Assembly: GCA_963783095.1 (NCBI GenBank) | Contig: CAWAMR010000023.1 | Span: forward strand, 1 to 64,000 | DNA from: CAWAMR01 sp963783095 | Lineage (GTDB): Bacteria; Planctomycetota; Planctomycetia; Gemmatales; Gemmataceae | Reading direction: 5' to 3' | DNA: 64,000 nt | In this document: positions 21,435 through 31,687 of the stretch, one piece after another | Numbering within the stretch: position 1 is the first letter of the stretch | Layout: every line of letters begins with the position of its first letter | The notes under the pieces: generated by a model | What the model was told of the DNA's origin: nothing | What the model saw: only the letters and a program-made list of their open reading frames with translations | Database searches by the model: none | Made by a program: the position numbers and the translations under genes

Positions 21435-21569
21435 TAGCCAAAGGCGAGCGTCGAGGCGTAAGCTCGACGTGGACTGCCACCACTCCTGCGCTCATTTTTC
21501 GCCGGTAACCCAACCGCTGTATGGTGACTGTCCACGTCGAGCTTACGCCTCGACGCTCGCCTTTGGCTA
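21435..21569. repeat. Inverted repeat, GGCGAGCGTCGAGGCGTAAGC family
   Basis: Left arm (21435) and right arm (ending 21569) are perfect complements over about 35 bp. They enclose a conserved centre, GTGGACTGCCACCACT...CCGCTGTATGGTGAC. A single-armed relative with the same centre is at 31531-31630. Confidence 0.9.
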
Positions 21570-21658
21570 AACTGATACGAGCTTTGGAACGAGGTGTTTC
21601 CAAGGTGAGATTTTCGCAGAAGACATGGCTACGGCCGCCGCGCCCGCATCCGCGCCCT

Positions 21659-22545
21659 TTAATAGCTTTTCAGATTCTCCCGCGTGAACAGTTTTGGATC
21701 GAATGTGGGGTCGATGTGAACGTCGCCGAAATAGTATTCGCCGATCAACTCATCCTTCGCCTTCAAGATGGTGCCGACCTGAAGCCCGGTTTCCACATCA
21801 ATAAATAGGGTGAGGTCGGTCAAACCTTCTTCACGCTCACGGGGATCTTTGTGGACATTCGGGTCGGGGCAATGGCGAGTGATGACGTGGCAATCCCGGT
21901 TCCCGGCCGGCTCGCATTTCTGAATGCCCTCGTATTTACAATTCAGCAAACCGCGCTCTTCAATCTCTTTCCAGGCCGTGTAGGTCCGCTCGGTTCCTTT
22001 GCGGATTCCAAAATCATTGATGAGATAACGATTGGTGGCTTTGGCCTCGGAACAGTCCGGCGACGTTCTGCAATCGGAACGATCTTCCTTGCGAGAAGCC
22101 CATCCGGTCGAATAAACATTTTTTCGCGACTTTCTTCCACAGCATACAAGCTGGCAGCAGCTCGACCCTTTCCTTCTTTCCAAACCATCAGCACGCTGAA
22201 AGGCTGCTCGCGAAACCAAACCTGAATCACCTCTCGACCGCCCAGCTTGCCGTTGGCTCGTTCTTTTTTGGTGAGAACGCAGGAGTAGCCGTGAACATTA
22301 TCACGATAATGTGCCAGTGATCGCTTCAGCAGTTCGACCGGATTTGTCTGCGCCAAATGAGCAATCGTCTCCCTCGAAAACTCCGCGTCGACTTTGACAT
22401 CAACTGCCACGGGAGGCGTCACAATTATCTCGGTCGGTTTCTCAGAAAACAAACGCGACAGATCCCATCCCTTCACCTGCCACAAATAAATTGGCACAAA
22501 CAATAGCACGATGCAACAAGTGAAGATGATATACGTTCGTCGCAT
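21659..22545 (-). CDS. DUF1571 family protein (frame-broken)
   Basis: An N-terminal membrane anchor (residues 5-23, IIFTCCIVLLFVPIYLW) precedes a DUF1571 domain. Matches include the opening YRDNVHGYSCVLTKKERANG, then VWFREQPFSVLMVWKEGKG, EAKATNRYLINDFGIRKGTERTYTAW, LFIDVETGLQVG and the closing YYFGDVHIDPTF. DUF1571 proteins are extracytoplasmic, of about 270-300 residues, widespread in planctomycetes and related to LolA-like lipid-binding folds; this is family knowledge, not shown here. The frame breaks near 22060. The start at ATG 22545 is the first giving the anchor. Confidence 0.82.
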
Positions 22546-22983
22546 CGTCTGATCCTCAGTGAGTTAGGAGCCTTGCCGCGAACCGCCTGGACAAGGTAAA
22601 ACCGGCAAATTGGGCAAAACCGGCTGGAAACGACATTCACTATTATACAATCGACACGTTGTGAAGTGAACCTTCAACCAAGCCAAGACCTTTCCAGGGC
22701 GATTTGATGAGGGGTGTTGTTACCACTGGAAGTCAAAGAAGGGAAGGCGAATCTAAATGGGTTTGTTAGCCTGACGCTGGACCGCTCAAGCGAGTGTCGC
22801 TCTCGCATCCGACCATTCTGCTGGCAGTTTCTTGAATTCCAGTTCTCGTGACGAACTCCGGTGCCGGGCATCACCAACTTGACTTTGCGTCGGTTTATGA
22901 CCTTTAATGGCGGCAGTAAATGCCATAAGCCAAACAGCACCGCTCACCAACCGCACCGGTCGGGGTTCGGCTCGACTTAGCAT
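22546..22983. other. Intergenic stretch without a supported gene
   Basis: Short frames on both strands lack ribosome binding sites, family similarity or consistent composition. A stretch near 22545-22620 shows weak repeats (aaaaccggc...aaaaccggc). No structured RNA or long inverted repeat was noticed. Confidence 0.5.
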
Positions 22984-25071
22984 CTATTTCTTCTCGACAT
23001 CGAGATGGACCCGACAGTTATACGAAAGTTGTATATCTCCACGCTGAATAATGGACTGGCAGAGCGTCAACAGGCTGGGCCGGACCTTCATTTCCTGGGT
23101 TTTTCCATCGACTACAACCCGCAACGGATTGTCAAAGTTGACGAGCCTGCCATCCAGATTCAGATCAAACTGTTTTGCGTTTTGTGTCGTAATCTGAACC
23201 TGGTTATCGCGAATCGTGGCATCGAACTTCTGCCCGCGCTCCGGTTTGGAAACCGAAAGCCAGAAGAAATCGCCGATGACCGAATCGGTCAAATCCCAGG
23301 TGACATGACCTGGGACAGGATTGCGGGTAAACTCGTATAAGCTCTTGATTTTGTCCCGATCGGGCAGGCCGCCGTGACCAAGCCCTTTCTTGAACTCCAT
23401 CTCTACGGGGTAATCACCCTTTGACTCCGATCGGAGTTTCTGAATCTCTTTGTCGAATCGTTCAGAGCGTTCTCGTCGTCCAAAAGCGTCGTCCAACTCA
23501 CCGATCATAAAAGTGAATCGCGTATTGCGAAGGTTTCGCGGGGAGATGGTTCCATCGGTGGGAGCTGAAGCGCTGGCGTGAATGGCCGCAAAGCGATCGG
23601 GAATTTTCGGCCCGATAAAGAAGGCACCGTAGCCGCCATGGGAATACCCGATCAGAAAGACCTTGTTGGTATCGATGTCTCCGAAGAGGGCAAATTGACG
23701 AAGTAAGTTGCCAATCAGGGGAGGAACGTAATCGTCGTAAAAGCCATTCCAGGTATCATTGGGGGCGCGGCACGCAAGATACTTGTAACCCGTGCCCCCC
23801 GGCTGATCCTTGTAGTAGATTTGCATATGTTGCCATTGACCGTCGTTTACCTCCTTCGGGGCTCCCCCGCCGCCATGCATGGCAATGACCAGCGGCCAAC
23901 CATCCTTGGGCCTTTTGCCGACCTCGCGAACGGTGTAGGGGCTAAGATGCCGGTTGAAACGAACTTGTTTGGCCTCGAAATCCTTCCTTAGCTTCTCGTG
24001 AAGCGAAACGGTCTTATATGCCTTCCAGGCAGCGCTCGCGCTGCTGCCTCATCACTTTTTAGCAGCGCATCGAGATTGGCATCGAATGACCATTGCGCCT
24101 GTTTTTCCGCACCGGCAGTGAAAAAACGAAGGGCTTCGTTTTCGAGAACTTGCTTGTCATTGGGCGGTTCTGTGCGCGCGTACCGTTCGGTGATATTTTC
24201 GGCGAAGACCTCTTTTTGGCCCGGAGCCCAAACCAGCGGAAAGACGATTTTGGTCTTCCGGAAACTCGCCGCATAGATGGCATGTTCCGGCGTGTCTTTC
24301 TTGGCCTGTCCGGCGTCGCCCACAAACCAGCCGTGATCGAGTCCTTTCGGATCGGGTTCGCAATGCCCCGTGAAGCGCCGAACGGCCGTCCCAGATTTCC
24401 AGCCAGGTGTGATTTCCTCGTTTGTTCGCCCAGAGCGGTGTGCCGACAACGCGCGTGGGTATCGCGACGCTACGGCAAGCATCGCTCAGCAGAATGGAAA
24501 GCCCAGTGCACGAGGCCATTCCTGTTTCGATCGACTCCTTCGGGCTTTGCTGGGGCTTCCTGCGTTGGGTGGAATACCGTACCTTCAGCTTCTCGAACAG
24601 TTTCGAGTTCAGAATGTGAACTGCTTCCGACGAGGTTTTGCAGTCTTTGACGAGCGGCATGCAGAGGTCGTACAGTTCCTTGCGCCAGGGGTCTCGGACT
24701 TCATCGACGTTGGCATAGGGCAGGACATTATTGAAGAAGATCTCATCGGAAAACTTTGCTCCCCAAGCAAACTGCTTTTTCGCCCGATAGGCCAGGGCGA
24801 CGTTCTCCAGCAAGAAATCGGCGCTGAGCGATTGCAGATCGGCATCAGGCATATTGGCGATGAGAAACTCCATTCCCTGATGCTGCTCTGCGGGCGCATT
24901 TTTCAGAGCCTTTTCCAGTGCTGGACGATTTTTCCCGGCCCTGCTCAGTGCCGCTTCAACCTCGGCAGGAGCTTTTTGTACCGGCTCAGCGCTGAGTGCA
25001 ATCGGGACTTGTTGCAACACTATTGCTAACAAGAGGAGATGTGCCAATACCATAGGTAAATTGACGTTCAC
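22984..25071 (-). CDS. Transglutaminase-like / alpha-beta hydrolase fusion protein (frame-broken)
   Basis: The joined product is about 695 residues. A signal peptide (HLLLLAIVLQQVPIALS) begins at ATG 25071. Residues about 140-260 are a transglutaminase-like cysteine protease fold with the catalytic Cys in ETGMASCTGLSILL, the His in GNHTWLEIW and a following Asp/Trp region (LDHGWFVGD). The C-terminal ~300 residues are an esterase/PHB-depolymerase-like alpha/beta hydrolase: VIAMHGGGGAP oxyanion strand, nucleophile elbow GYSHGGYG, and a late His in GLGHGGLPD. Frame breaks lie near 24395 and 24040. Because hydrophobic packing and motifs continue across both, one gene is inferred. It probably cleaves or rearranges a cell-surface or extracellular polymer; the substrate is unknown. 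Confidence 0.8.
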
Positions 25072-25325
25072 GGAAATCGGCTCCGGAGAATTTTATTCTT
25101 GTGGCGAGTCAAGGTAAGTATAGCCGGCCAGTTCCGAACAAATTGCTAATGTCGTCTCGCGCCTTACTTTTGCTTTCGGACACAATAGATTTACGCAGCT
25201 GCGATTGGAACTGACTTCTCGTTTCCTTCGTCCGAAGGAGTAGTCACCGATCAATATATAATAATGATGGGTTGTTTTTTCGGCGAGTCAAGAAAGGGTA
25301 GGTCGACTCCTTTCAAGAGGTTCCG

Positions 25326-26024
25326 ATGTCCAATCGCCGCCGCGAAGGTTTCACTCTGATCGAGCTGTTGGTTGTCATTGCCATCATCGCCATTCTCGTG
25401 GGTCTACTGTTGCCTGCGGTTCAAAAGGTGCGCGACGCCGCGGCCCGTATCAAGTGCGCGAACAACGAACATCAAATCGGCCTGGCCTGTCATAACTATG
25501 CCGGTGTAAACTACGATACTTTCCCACCTTACATGGTGGGGCCCAGTCTCTACTGGGCACCCTACGACAACCGCACCGGTTATGCCAGTCCCCCGCTTCC
25601 CGACTACGATCCGACGCAAACATTCATTTGGTTCTACGTCGAAGGCAACGGGAAAGTATTCAAGTGCCCCACCGGCATCGACAACACACCGGGTAGTCCG
25701 ACTCTTGGCCAGCCTTTGCAACTGAGCTATGCGATCGGCAGTTTTCTGGGTGGTCCCCAGAGTGCCAGAATCCTCGATATCGTCAACGGAAATGGAACCT
25801 CTCAGGTCATGCTCATCTGGGAGCATTCGCGCGATCCCGGCTGCGTGTATAGCGTCAACGGTTTGCCGGCAGGGGGCATTCCCTGGCCGGTCACCGATCC
25901 GGATGCCCCCTTTCACTATCCGGAATCCCGGCATAACGGCGTCTACAATGTGCTGTTCTGCGACGGGCATGTAACAACGATGACCATTCCTCAGCTTCAG
26001 ACGCCGATGTTTTTCTGCCAGTAA
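25326..26024 (+). CDS. DUF1559 pseudopilin-like protein
   Basis: The protein starts MSNRRREGFTLIELLVVIAI, a textbook type IV pilin/pseudopilin leader cleaved before Phe by a prepilin peptidase, with Glu at mature position 5. The C-terminal motif HNGVYNVLFCDGH is the H-X9-DG box that defines this planctomycete family. It has 232 residues, shorter than the common 300-350-residue members, but is uninterrupted. A CAAGAGG ribosome binding site precedes the ATG, and an A/T-rich TATATAATAATG at about 25256 may be the -10 region. It is expected at the cell surface, assembled by type II secretion-like machinery such as the GspF gene at 28496. Confidence 0.9.
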   Translation: MSNRRREGFTLIELLVVIAIIAILVGLLLPAVQKVRDAAARIKCANNEHQIGLACHNYAGVNYDTFPPYMVGPSLYWAPYDNRTGYASPPLPDYDPTQTFIWFYVEGNGKVFKCPTGIDNTPGSPTLGQPLQLSYAIGSFLGGPQSARILDIVNGNGTSQVMLIWEHSRDPGCVYSVNGLPAGGIPWPVTDPDAPFHYPESRHNGVYNVLFCDGHVTTMTIPQLQTPMFFCQ

Positions 26025-26027
26025 CGG

Positions 26028-27172
26028 TCATTTCATGAATGCGTTCTGACTGGCATGCGGTTTTGCGCCGACGGGCGGCCGCAGGGCCGCAGGTGGGAGC
26101 CGCAAGTACCGGGAATAGGCGGTCATGTCGTCCCAGTCGCTCTGGTCGAAGTGCATCTTGATTTGATCGTAGTCGCGAGGCTGCCCAGCGCTATCCACGC
26201 CCAGTAAAGAAAAGAGATATCGTTCTTTTCTTTCGGCTCCGTAGACCTTGCTACCGTCGTTGATGTCAAAAAAGGGTTTCTTCTCAGTTGTGCCTTCGAC
26301 GCGGACATTGAACAATTCGGTGTACTCCGTCAACTCGTACTTCCGCAACTCCGCGGTCGGCGGCAGTTTGAGACGGGATCGGTTGCCCATGCCGATGACC
26401 TTGTGATCGCCGGAGCGAATGAAAAAAACCGGCCGTCTCGGCTGGTCGCGTAATTCTTCAACAAGCCCGGCCACTTCCCAATCAATTTTGCCGCTGGCCG
26501 TGCGTTCGATCGAATACAGTTTCCCCGATTCCGGAGCTCCGAACTGGACTCGGGCTGAATTCTCCAGCCAGCGCGGAATGAAAATCTTGTGGTAGAACCC
26601 GCCGGCGGCAATGGTTTCATAGAAGAGGGGCACATTGGTCGAGTCGAGCGTAATTCGGACGACACAACTATCGATGCTGGCGCTCTCGAGGTCGATCGTC
26701 TTCATGCGGGGATGGGCAGGATACCAGGCAGTGTACGTCAACTGCACGTGGTCGGAAGCATCGATTTCCCGGCGCTGGAAAAGGGTGTAGAGTCTCGGCT
26801 GTCCCGAAATGACTGCCTGATATTTGCCGTTTTCGTCGCGGCGCAACTGGCCTCACCGATCTCATCGTACTCTCTCGGATAGGGGAAAGGCTGACCGTTC
26901 GAGTCGACGCGTTGCTGGATAAAAATCGGCGCATAGTAAGCGATCAACTCGTCCGGTTTGGCATCTTCCAGTTGTTGCCGGGTCATGGCCCGATCTTCTT
27001 TCGGACTGTAGATGATGCCGTCGCCGCCAATGGCATGAATCGGATCATCGAGGGCGCTTTTGTCGAGCATTCGCCAGCGCGAAATGTGATCGGAAAACAA
27101 CTGACATCCCAGCCCACCCAGGAGGACGACAAGGATTCCCGCTTTCCATAGCCGGGCATTTCGCAAGAACAT
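26028..27172 (-). CDS. Hypothetical lipoprotein (frame-broken)
   Basis: The protein begins MFLRNARLWKAGILVVLLGG and reaches a lipobox-like GLGCQLF, so the mature protein should be lipid-anchored at Cys 21 or so. GAGGAGCC upstream supports ATG 27172. About 380 residues of mixed alpha/beta sequence follow, including an IIYSPKEDRAMTRQQLEDAKPDELI segment and a C-terminal YSRYLRLPPAALRPP. The frame shifts once near 26855. No domain is recognised. It is encoded antisense and adjacent to the pseudopilin gene, end to end (4 bp apart). Confidence 0.6.
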
Positions 27173-27306
27173 AGTCAAGGCTCCTCGAAATCGGCTCTTC
27201 CAAGTCCTGTGGAAGTTCGCAGCAAACGGGTTGCTGCGCCAAGTTACCCAAACCGACTACCCTCATAGCTCACTCGTTTCGTTCGTGCAACCCGTCTTTT
27301 GAAACA

Positions 27307-28002
27307 CTAATTGCTGCTGAAATCGGGCGGGAATTTCCGATTCATGCTTTGCACGACCATTTCCTTGGCCGGATTCAAATTGCCGATGCCTTCCAGCAGC
27401 ATTCGGCATCGTTCCTCATCCCGGAGCTGCTCCAGGATCGATTGCTTGCACTCGATCGGCAACGGCAACGCAAACGAGAGGACATCGCAAACCGTACCCA
27501 GCGACAACTCGCTTTGAAAGAGATCGGCAATCTGTCGGGCGATCTGGCCGTCCCCGAAACGCGGCAACAATCGTTCGGTCAGTTGTTTGCGAAGTTCCGT
27601 CAATTCCTCGATCGATGAGTCGGTTTGGCTGGAAAGCAATTCCACCCTGGCACTGCGATACATTTTTCCCGATGGGACCTCTTCCAGAATCCGGACCCGG
27701 CTCAAGCCTCGTAACAAGAGGTTGTATCGGCCGTCGGGTAAGAGTTTGTCGGCCACAATTCTTCCCAGACAAGCAATGGTGTGGATGGGGGGATTCTCGT
27801 CGTACTCTTTTTCCCAGCCGGGCTGCAACAATACGATCGAGATGAGCCGATCATCCGCGAGTGAGTCGGCGATCATTTCTCGATAGCGGGGTTCGAAGAT
27901 GTGTAACGGCTGATGTGCCTGGGGGAAAAAAACCAGATTCGGCAAGGGAAAGAGCCGGGTGACGCCGTTGAACTCGTTCAGGGCTTCTTGGTCCTGATTC
28001 AT
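27307..28002 (-). CDS. LON substrate-binding-domain protein
   Basis: This 231-residue protein carries only the N-terminal (ATP-dependent protease La) domain of Lon, without ATPase or protease modules. Family features are RLFPLPNLVFFPQAHQPLHIFEPRYREMI near residue 12, GCLGRIVADKLLPDGRYNLLLRGLSRVRI near 85, and a helical C-terminal half. Stand-alone versions are common in bacteria; their function is unclear, possibly substrate recognition. ATG 28002 was chosen because the extra upstream residues lack similarity. It lies 20 bp after the DUF309 gene on the same strand, suggesting one operon. Confidence 0.88.
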   Translation of the reverse strand: MNQDQEALNEFNGVTRLFPLPNLVFFPQAHQPLHIFEPRYREMIADSLADDRLISIVLLQPGWEKEYDENPPIHTIACLGRIVADKLLPDGRYNLLLRGLSRVRILEEVPSGKMYRSARVELLSSQTDSSIEELTELRKQLTERLLPRFGDGQIARQIADLFQSELSLGTVCDVLSFALPLPIECKQSILEQLRDEERCRMLLEGIGNLNPAKEMVVQSMNRKFPPDFSSN

Positions 28003-28021
28003 GGTTTTCCATCCGCCAAAA

Positions 28022-28439
28022 TCATTCAACACAAAGTAACGCCGAAGGATCGGGCCACACCGACGGTGCGGGGTTTACCTGGATTGCCGGTAACCGCGCG
28101 AAATCGAGTCGCGATTCGGTCCCTTCTCGAAGTCCAGAGAATGCCGGCTCCATTTCCAGCCAGAACGCGACCCAATCCAGCCCAAGATACGGGTTCGAAT
28201 AGGCAGACATATATTTTCGTCCGGACTGGAACAGGCGCTCTGCCCCTCGAACATTGCCATTTCCTCCATGATAGACTGCAACCGCCGCCTGAATCAAACC
28301 CTGATAGAAGCGCCGAGGCTCAGCAGCGCATTCGCCGCCAGAGATCCTCCCAGACCTCGTGGGCCTCGAAAAAGTCGTGCCGGTTGAAAAAGAGGATTCC
28401 CGCAAGATATCGAGGATCGTATTCCGGAAGATCGGTCAT
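28022..28439 (-). CDS. DUF309 family protein (frame-broken)
   Basis: Translation from ATG 28439 gives MTDLPEYDPRYLAGILFFN and then HDFFEAHEVWEDLWRR. After a shift near 28325 it continues FYQGLIQAAVAVYHGGNGNVRGAERLF. These are the two halves of the DUF309 signature: HEvWE...W and fyqgLIQ.A.a.yH...gN..GA. The protein is about 138 residues, normal length, cytoplasmic and helical. The conserved His/Glu residues suggest metal binding, but no reaction is established. Upstream of, and probably cotranscribed with, the LON-domain gene. Confidence 0.8.
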
Positions 28440-28495
28440 TCCGTTATTCTACAGGGTAGATTCCCTTTGAATTCGCATAAAACCGAGTCTTGCCT

Positions 28496-29537
28496 ATGTT
28501 CTTTTCTTCGACCCTCTCGCAGGGGACTCTGGCAGCGTGGTCGCGGGCTTTGCATCATGGCCTCGATGCGGGGTTATCGTTGCCGCGCATCTTTCGACTT
28601 CAGGCTACCAAGGGGCCGCCCGAAGGCCGTTGGCTTGCAGCCGACATTGCGCTTTCACTTGAGCAGGGGGAAGCACTGGAAGATGCGTTAACCACCCATT
28701 CCAACAGGCTCCCGGGGCTGTTCTTGCAGATGACGGTGGTCGGCGAACAAACTGGGCATATGGTCGATGTCTTTCGCGAACTCGAAGAGTATTACACGCT
28801 GCAGCAATCGCTCACCCGGCAGTTCCGCTCCCAGATCACCTTGCCGGTGATGCAATTTGTCATGGGAGTTCTGGTCATCGCCGGGCTGATCTGGATTCTT
28901 GGCTTTATCGCCGAGACACGAGGCGGAGCACCGATCGCACCGATTGGCTTTGGGCTGGTCGGAGCGAGTGGAGCAGTGAAATTCCTGGCAATTGTGGTCG
29001 GATTTATTGCCGGCGTATACCTGGGCTATCGACTGTTGACCCGGAGCCTGCGACAGCTGCGCGGCGGTGGAAGGATTCTTGCTGAAAATTCCCAGCATCG
29101 GTCCCTGTATTGAAGCCTTTGCAATGGGCCGGCTCTGCACAGCCCTGCAATTGACCACCGATTCCAGCATGGGCCTGGACGAGGCGGTGCAGCAAAGCCT
29201 GCGTGCTTCGGCGAACGGAGCATACATGGCCCAGGAGGGGTTGTTGGTCGCGACGGTGAAGGGCGGCAATGATCTGGCTTCGGGTCTGCGCCGTTGTACG
29301 GTATTTCCTGCCGATTTTGCCGACATCTTTGAAGTGGCGGAAATCAGCGGCAAGATACCGGAAGCAATGGCTCGGCAGGCCGTTTACTACCGCGAGGAAG
29401 CGAGCCGTCGGCTCAAAACGCTCACGCAAATGGCCAGTTTTGGCGTCTGGTTCGTCATCGCAGCGGGGATGATCTGGGCGATATTCTCGATTGCCAGCGT
29501 CTATTTGGGAGCCATCAATCAGGCTGCGGGAGGTTGA
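28496..29537 (+). CDS. Type II secretion/pilus inner-membrane protein GspF/PilC family (frame-broken)
   Basis: About 347 residues with the GspF topology: two cytoplasmic helical GspF domains separated by a membrane hairpin, plus a terminal membrane helix. Domain one includes WSRALHHGLDAGLSLPRIF and the signature GLFLQMTVVGEQTGHMVDVF. Membrane helices lie at about 120-140 and 165-185. Domain two repeats the pattern (LTTDSSMGLDEAV, FADIFEVAEISGKIPEAM). The last helix is FGVWFVIAAGMIWAIFSIASVY. The frame changes once near 29070. No GspE or other secretion genes are adjacent, so it is an isolated member, as is common in planctomycetes. Confidence 0.85.
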
Positions 29538-29560
29538 GGCTCTATATAAGGGGCAGTTTA

Positions 29561-30348
29561 TGATCGGTGCTATAGCAGGGGACATCATTGGCTCGACCTA
29601 TGAAGGAGACAATATCAAGTTTGCCGATTTTTCCCCGCTTTTTTCGCAGTACGCACGCGCCACAGATGATACGGTAATGAGCATCGCCGTCGCGGAATGG
29701 ATTCTCGACGGCGCGATGGCTGAAGACCTCGTGGACAAATTGAAGAAATGGTTCCACTATTTTCCCGCTGCGGGTTATGGGGCGACCTTTTTACGTTGGT
29801 GCGCGTCAAGTTCACGGGAGCCTTATAACAGTTGGGGGAACGGCTCTGCGATGCGCGTCAGCCCGGTCGGTTTTGCATTTGACACGCTGGAAGAAGTGTT
29901 GAAACAGGCGGAAGTGAGTGCTGCGGTGACCCACAATCACCCGGAAGGAATCAAGGGCGCTTAAGCCACGGCCTCCGCGGTCTTTCTGGCCCGCACCGGA
30001 AAACGCAAAAACCAGATTCAGGAGTACATCGAATCGAAGTTCTGTTATGACTTCTCAACAACGCTGGATGAAATCCGCCCCGGATACACGTTCGATGTCT
30101 CCTGCCAGGGATCGGTGCCGCAAGCAATCCGTGCATTTCTGGAGTCGAACGACTATGAAGATGCGGTGCGAAAAGCGATTTCGATCGGAGGCGACAGCGA
30201 CACCATCGCCTGTATCGCGGGCGGGATTGCGCAGGCATATTATGGCGGAATTCCCAATCACATCCGCGATGAAGTCATGGCCCGTCTGGACGAGCCGCTC
30301 AGAAATGTGTTGGCGCGATTCGAGGAGTGCTATCATCGTGGGGCTTGA
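29561..30348 (+). CDS. ADP-ribosylglycohydrolase with an in-frame stop
   Basis: The protein begins MIGAIAGDIIGSTYEGDNIK and has the metal-binding signatures of DraG-type ADP-ribosylglycohydrolases, which remove ADP-ribose from proteins or nucleic acids: ATDDTVMSIAVAEWIL near residue 27 and GGDSDTIACIAGGIAQAYYG near 210. The conserved stretch THNHPEGIKGA is followed by TAA at 29962-29964. The same frame then continues with ATASAVFLARTGK, so the stop sits where Gln (CAA) is expected (GAQA). Without it the protein has about 262 residues, the usual length. This is not a frameshift but a single-base nonsense change, genuine or an error. Confidence 0.88.
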
Positions 30349-30453
30349 GAAGAATTAACCGGGCATTCCTCCGACCAGAAAGCATTAGCGTTCCGCGGCT
30401 CCTTGCTTTATACTCCACCCCTGGGTGTAACCAACTTCTCTGGGGATGGCTAA

Positions 30454-30517
30454 ATGTACTCCACGCTCCGTGCGCTCTGCGTGAGGAAAGTCTTCACACG
30501 GAGCGTGAAGAGTACAT
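30454..30517. repeat. Imperfect inverted repeat, TGTACTC...GAGTACA
   Basis: Arms ATGTACTCCACGCTCCGTG and CACGGAGCGTGAAGAGTACA flank a loop of about 25 nt, upstream of the SGNH-like gene. It is related to the hairpin at 12319-12349. Confidence 0.8.
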
Positions 30518-30582
30518 TGGCCCCAGAGAATATGGCTGCACCCTCACCCCTCTCCCCAAAGTCACACCGCAAGGAGTCTCTC

Positions 30583-31671
30583 ATGTTCAAACGCAACCGG
30601 GCCAAACTTCTCGCATACTTTTTCTGGATCCTGGCCGCCTTCACAGGCATCGTCTTATTTCCGGACTTGGTTACATCTGAAGAGAAGAAATCTGCGGAGC
30701 CTATTACCAAGGGACAGCGGGTATTCACCTGCGGTCACAGTTTTCACGTCTTTGTTCCCGATATTCTCGCCGATATCGCGGAAAGCCGGGATCAAAGATC
30801 ACGTTCAAGTCGGAATGTCTTCGATTGGCGGCTCACGCATCATTCAGCACTGGGATGTATGGAAGAAAAGAACCAGGCCAAAGAAGCCCTGAAGACCGGC
30901 AAAGTGGACGTGCTGACCCTCTCGCCGATTTTCCTTCCCGATCCGGGCATCGAGAAGTTCACCAACCTGGCCCTGGAGCACAACAAGGATATCCGCATTC
31001 TGGTTCAGCCGATTTGGCTGCGCTGGGACATCTACGAGCCAACCACGAAAAGACCCGCAAAAGTGGACCACAATGCGATCACCGGCGCGGAACTGCGGAA
31101 ACGACATGAACCATACTTCAAGAGCATGGACGAATACATCGGCGAACTGAACAAGAAACTGGGTAAGACCGTTCTCTATGAAGTTCCCGTCCCGCAGGCC
31201 GTGATCGCCTTGCGCGAAAAGATCATCGCGGGCGAAGTGCCGGGAATCAAGACTCAGGAAGAGTTATTCACCGATGCTTTGGGCCACGGCAAACCCCCGT
31301 TGACACTGCTGGTTTCTTACTGCAATTACGCAGTGATGTATCGCCGCAGCCCGGTTGGATTGCCCGTTCCCAACGTCCTGAAAGCAAGCAAGCTCGGAGA
31401 GAATGAAGCGAAAGTGAATCGTATCCTTCAAGAGTTGGCCTGGGAAGCAGTGTCGAAGCATCCGCTCAGCGGAGTTCAGCGCCTGAACGGGTTGCGCCGA
31501 AGTATACATTACCCGGAACTTACGGTGTTTGGCAGAAGGCGAGCGTCGAGGCGTAAGCTCGATGTGGACTGCCACCACTCGTGCGCGAACCTTGCGCCGA
31601 TAACCCTACGGTTGTATGGTGACGGCCCACTTAATCAGGTGGGGCTAGCTGGCAAGAGAATCGTTCGATAA
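30583..31671 (+). CDS. Secreted SGNH-hydrolase-like protein (frame-broken)
   Basis: Start ATG 30583 follows AAGGAG. Residues 1-32 are a signal peptide/anchor (LLAYFFWILAAFTGIVLF). The opening QRVFTCGHSFHVFVPDIL resembles block I of SGNH/GDSL hydrolases, though the usual GDS is GHS. Between about 30793 and 30853 the frame is shifted and then restored. The intervening frame reads DHVQVGMSSIGGSRIIQHW, with the glycine-rich block II-like text. Downstream, VDVLTLSPIF is block III-like. The last ~50 residues run into a dispersed repeat (31531-31630), so the true C-terminus is uncertain. Similar proteins are common in planctomycetes without known substrates. Confidence 0.6.
   Translation: MFKRNRAKLLAYFFWILAAFTGIVLFPDLVTSEEKKSAEPITKGQRVFTCGHSFHVFVPDILADIAESRDQRSRSSRNVFDWRLTHHSALGCMEEKNQAKEALKTGKVDVLTLSPIFLPDPGIEKFTNLALEHNKDIRILVQPIWLRWDIYEPTTKRPAKVDHNAITGAELRKRHEPYFKSMDEYIGELNKKLGKTVLYEVPVPQAVIALREKIIAGEVPGIKTQEELFTDALGHGKPPLTLLVSYCNYAVMYRRSPVGLPVPNVLKASKLGENEAKVNRILQELAWEAVSKHPLSGVQRLNGLRRSIHYPELTVFGRRRASRRKLDVDCHHSCANLAPITLRLYGDGPLNQVGLAGKRIVR
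31531..31630. repeat. Single-armed copy of the GGCGAGCGTCGAGGCGTAAGC repeat
   Basis: This shares the left arm and centre (GTGGACTGCCACCACT, GTTGTATGGTGAC) with the complete element at 21435-21569, but lacks the right arm. It overlaps the 3' end of the SGNH-like frame. Confidence 0.8.
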
Positions 31672-31687
31672 TTACTCTGCATATCCA

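Noticed and set aside
22674..22940. 88-codon minus-strand frame in the 22.5-23 kb gap
   Set aside because: Unusual composition, no ribosome binding site and no conserved pattern.
25250..25270. TATATAATAATG as a full promoter of the pseudopilin gene
   Set aside because: No acceptable -35 box at 16-18 bp, so only a possible -10 is noted with the gene.
28190..28210. GGGTTCGAATA resembling a tRNA T-loop
   Set aside because: No acceptor or anticodon stems can be formed around it, and it lies inside the DUF309 gene.
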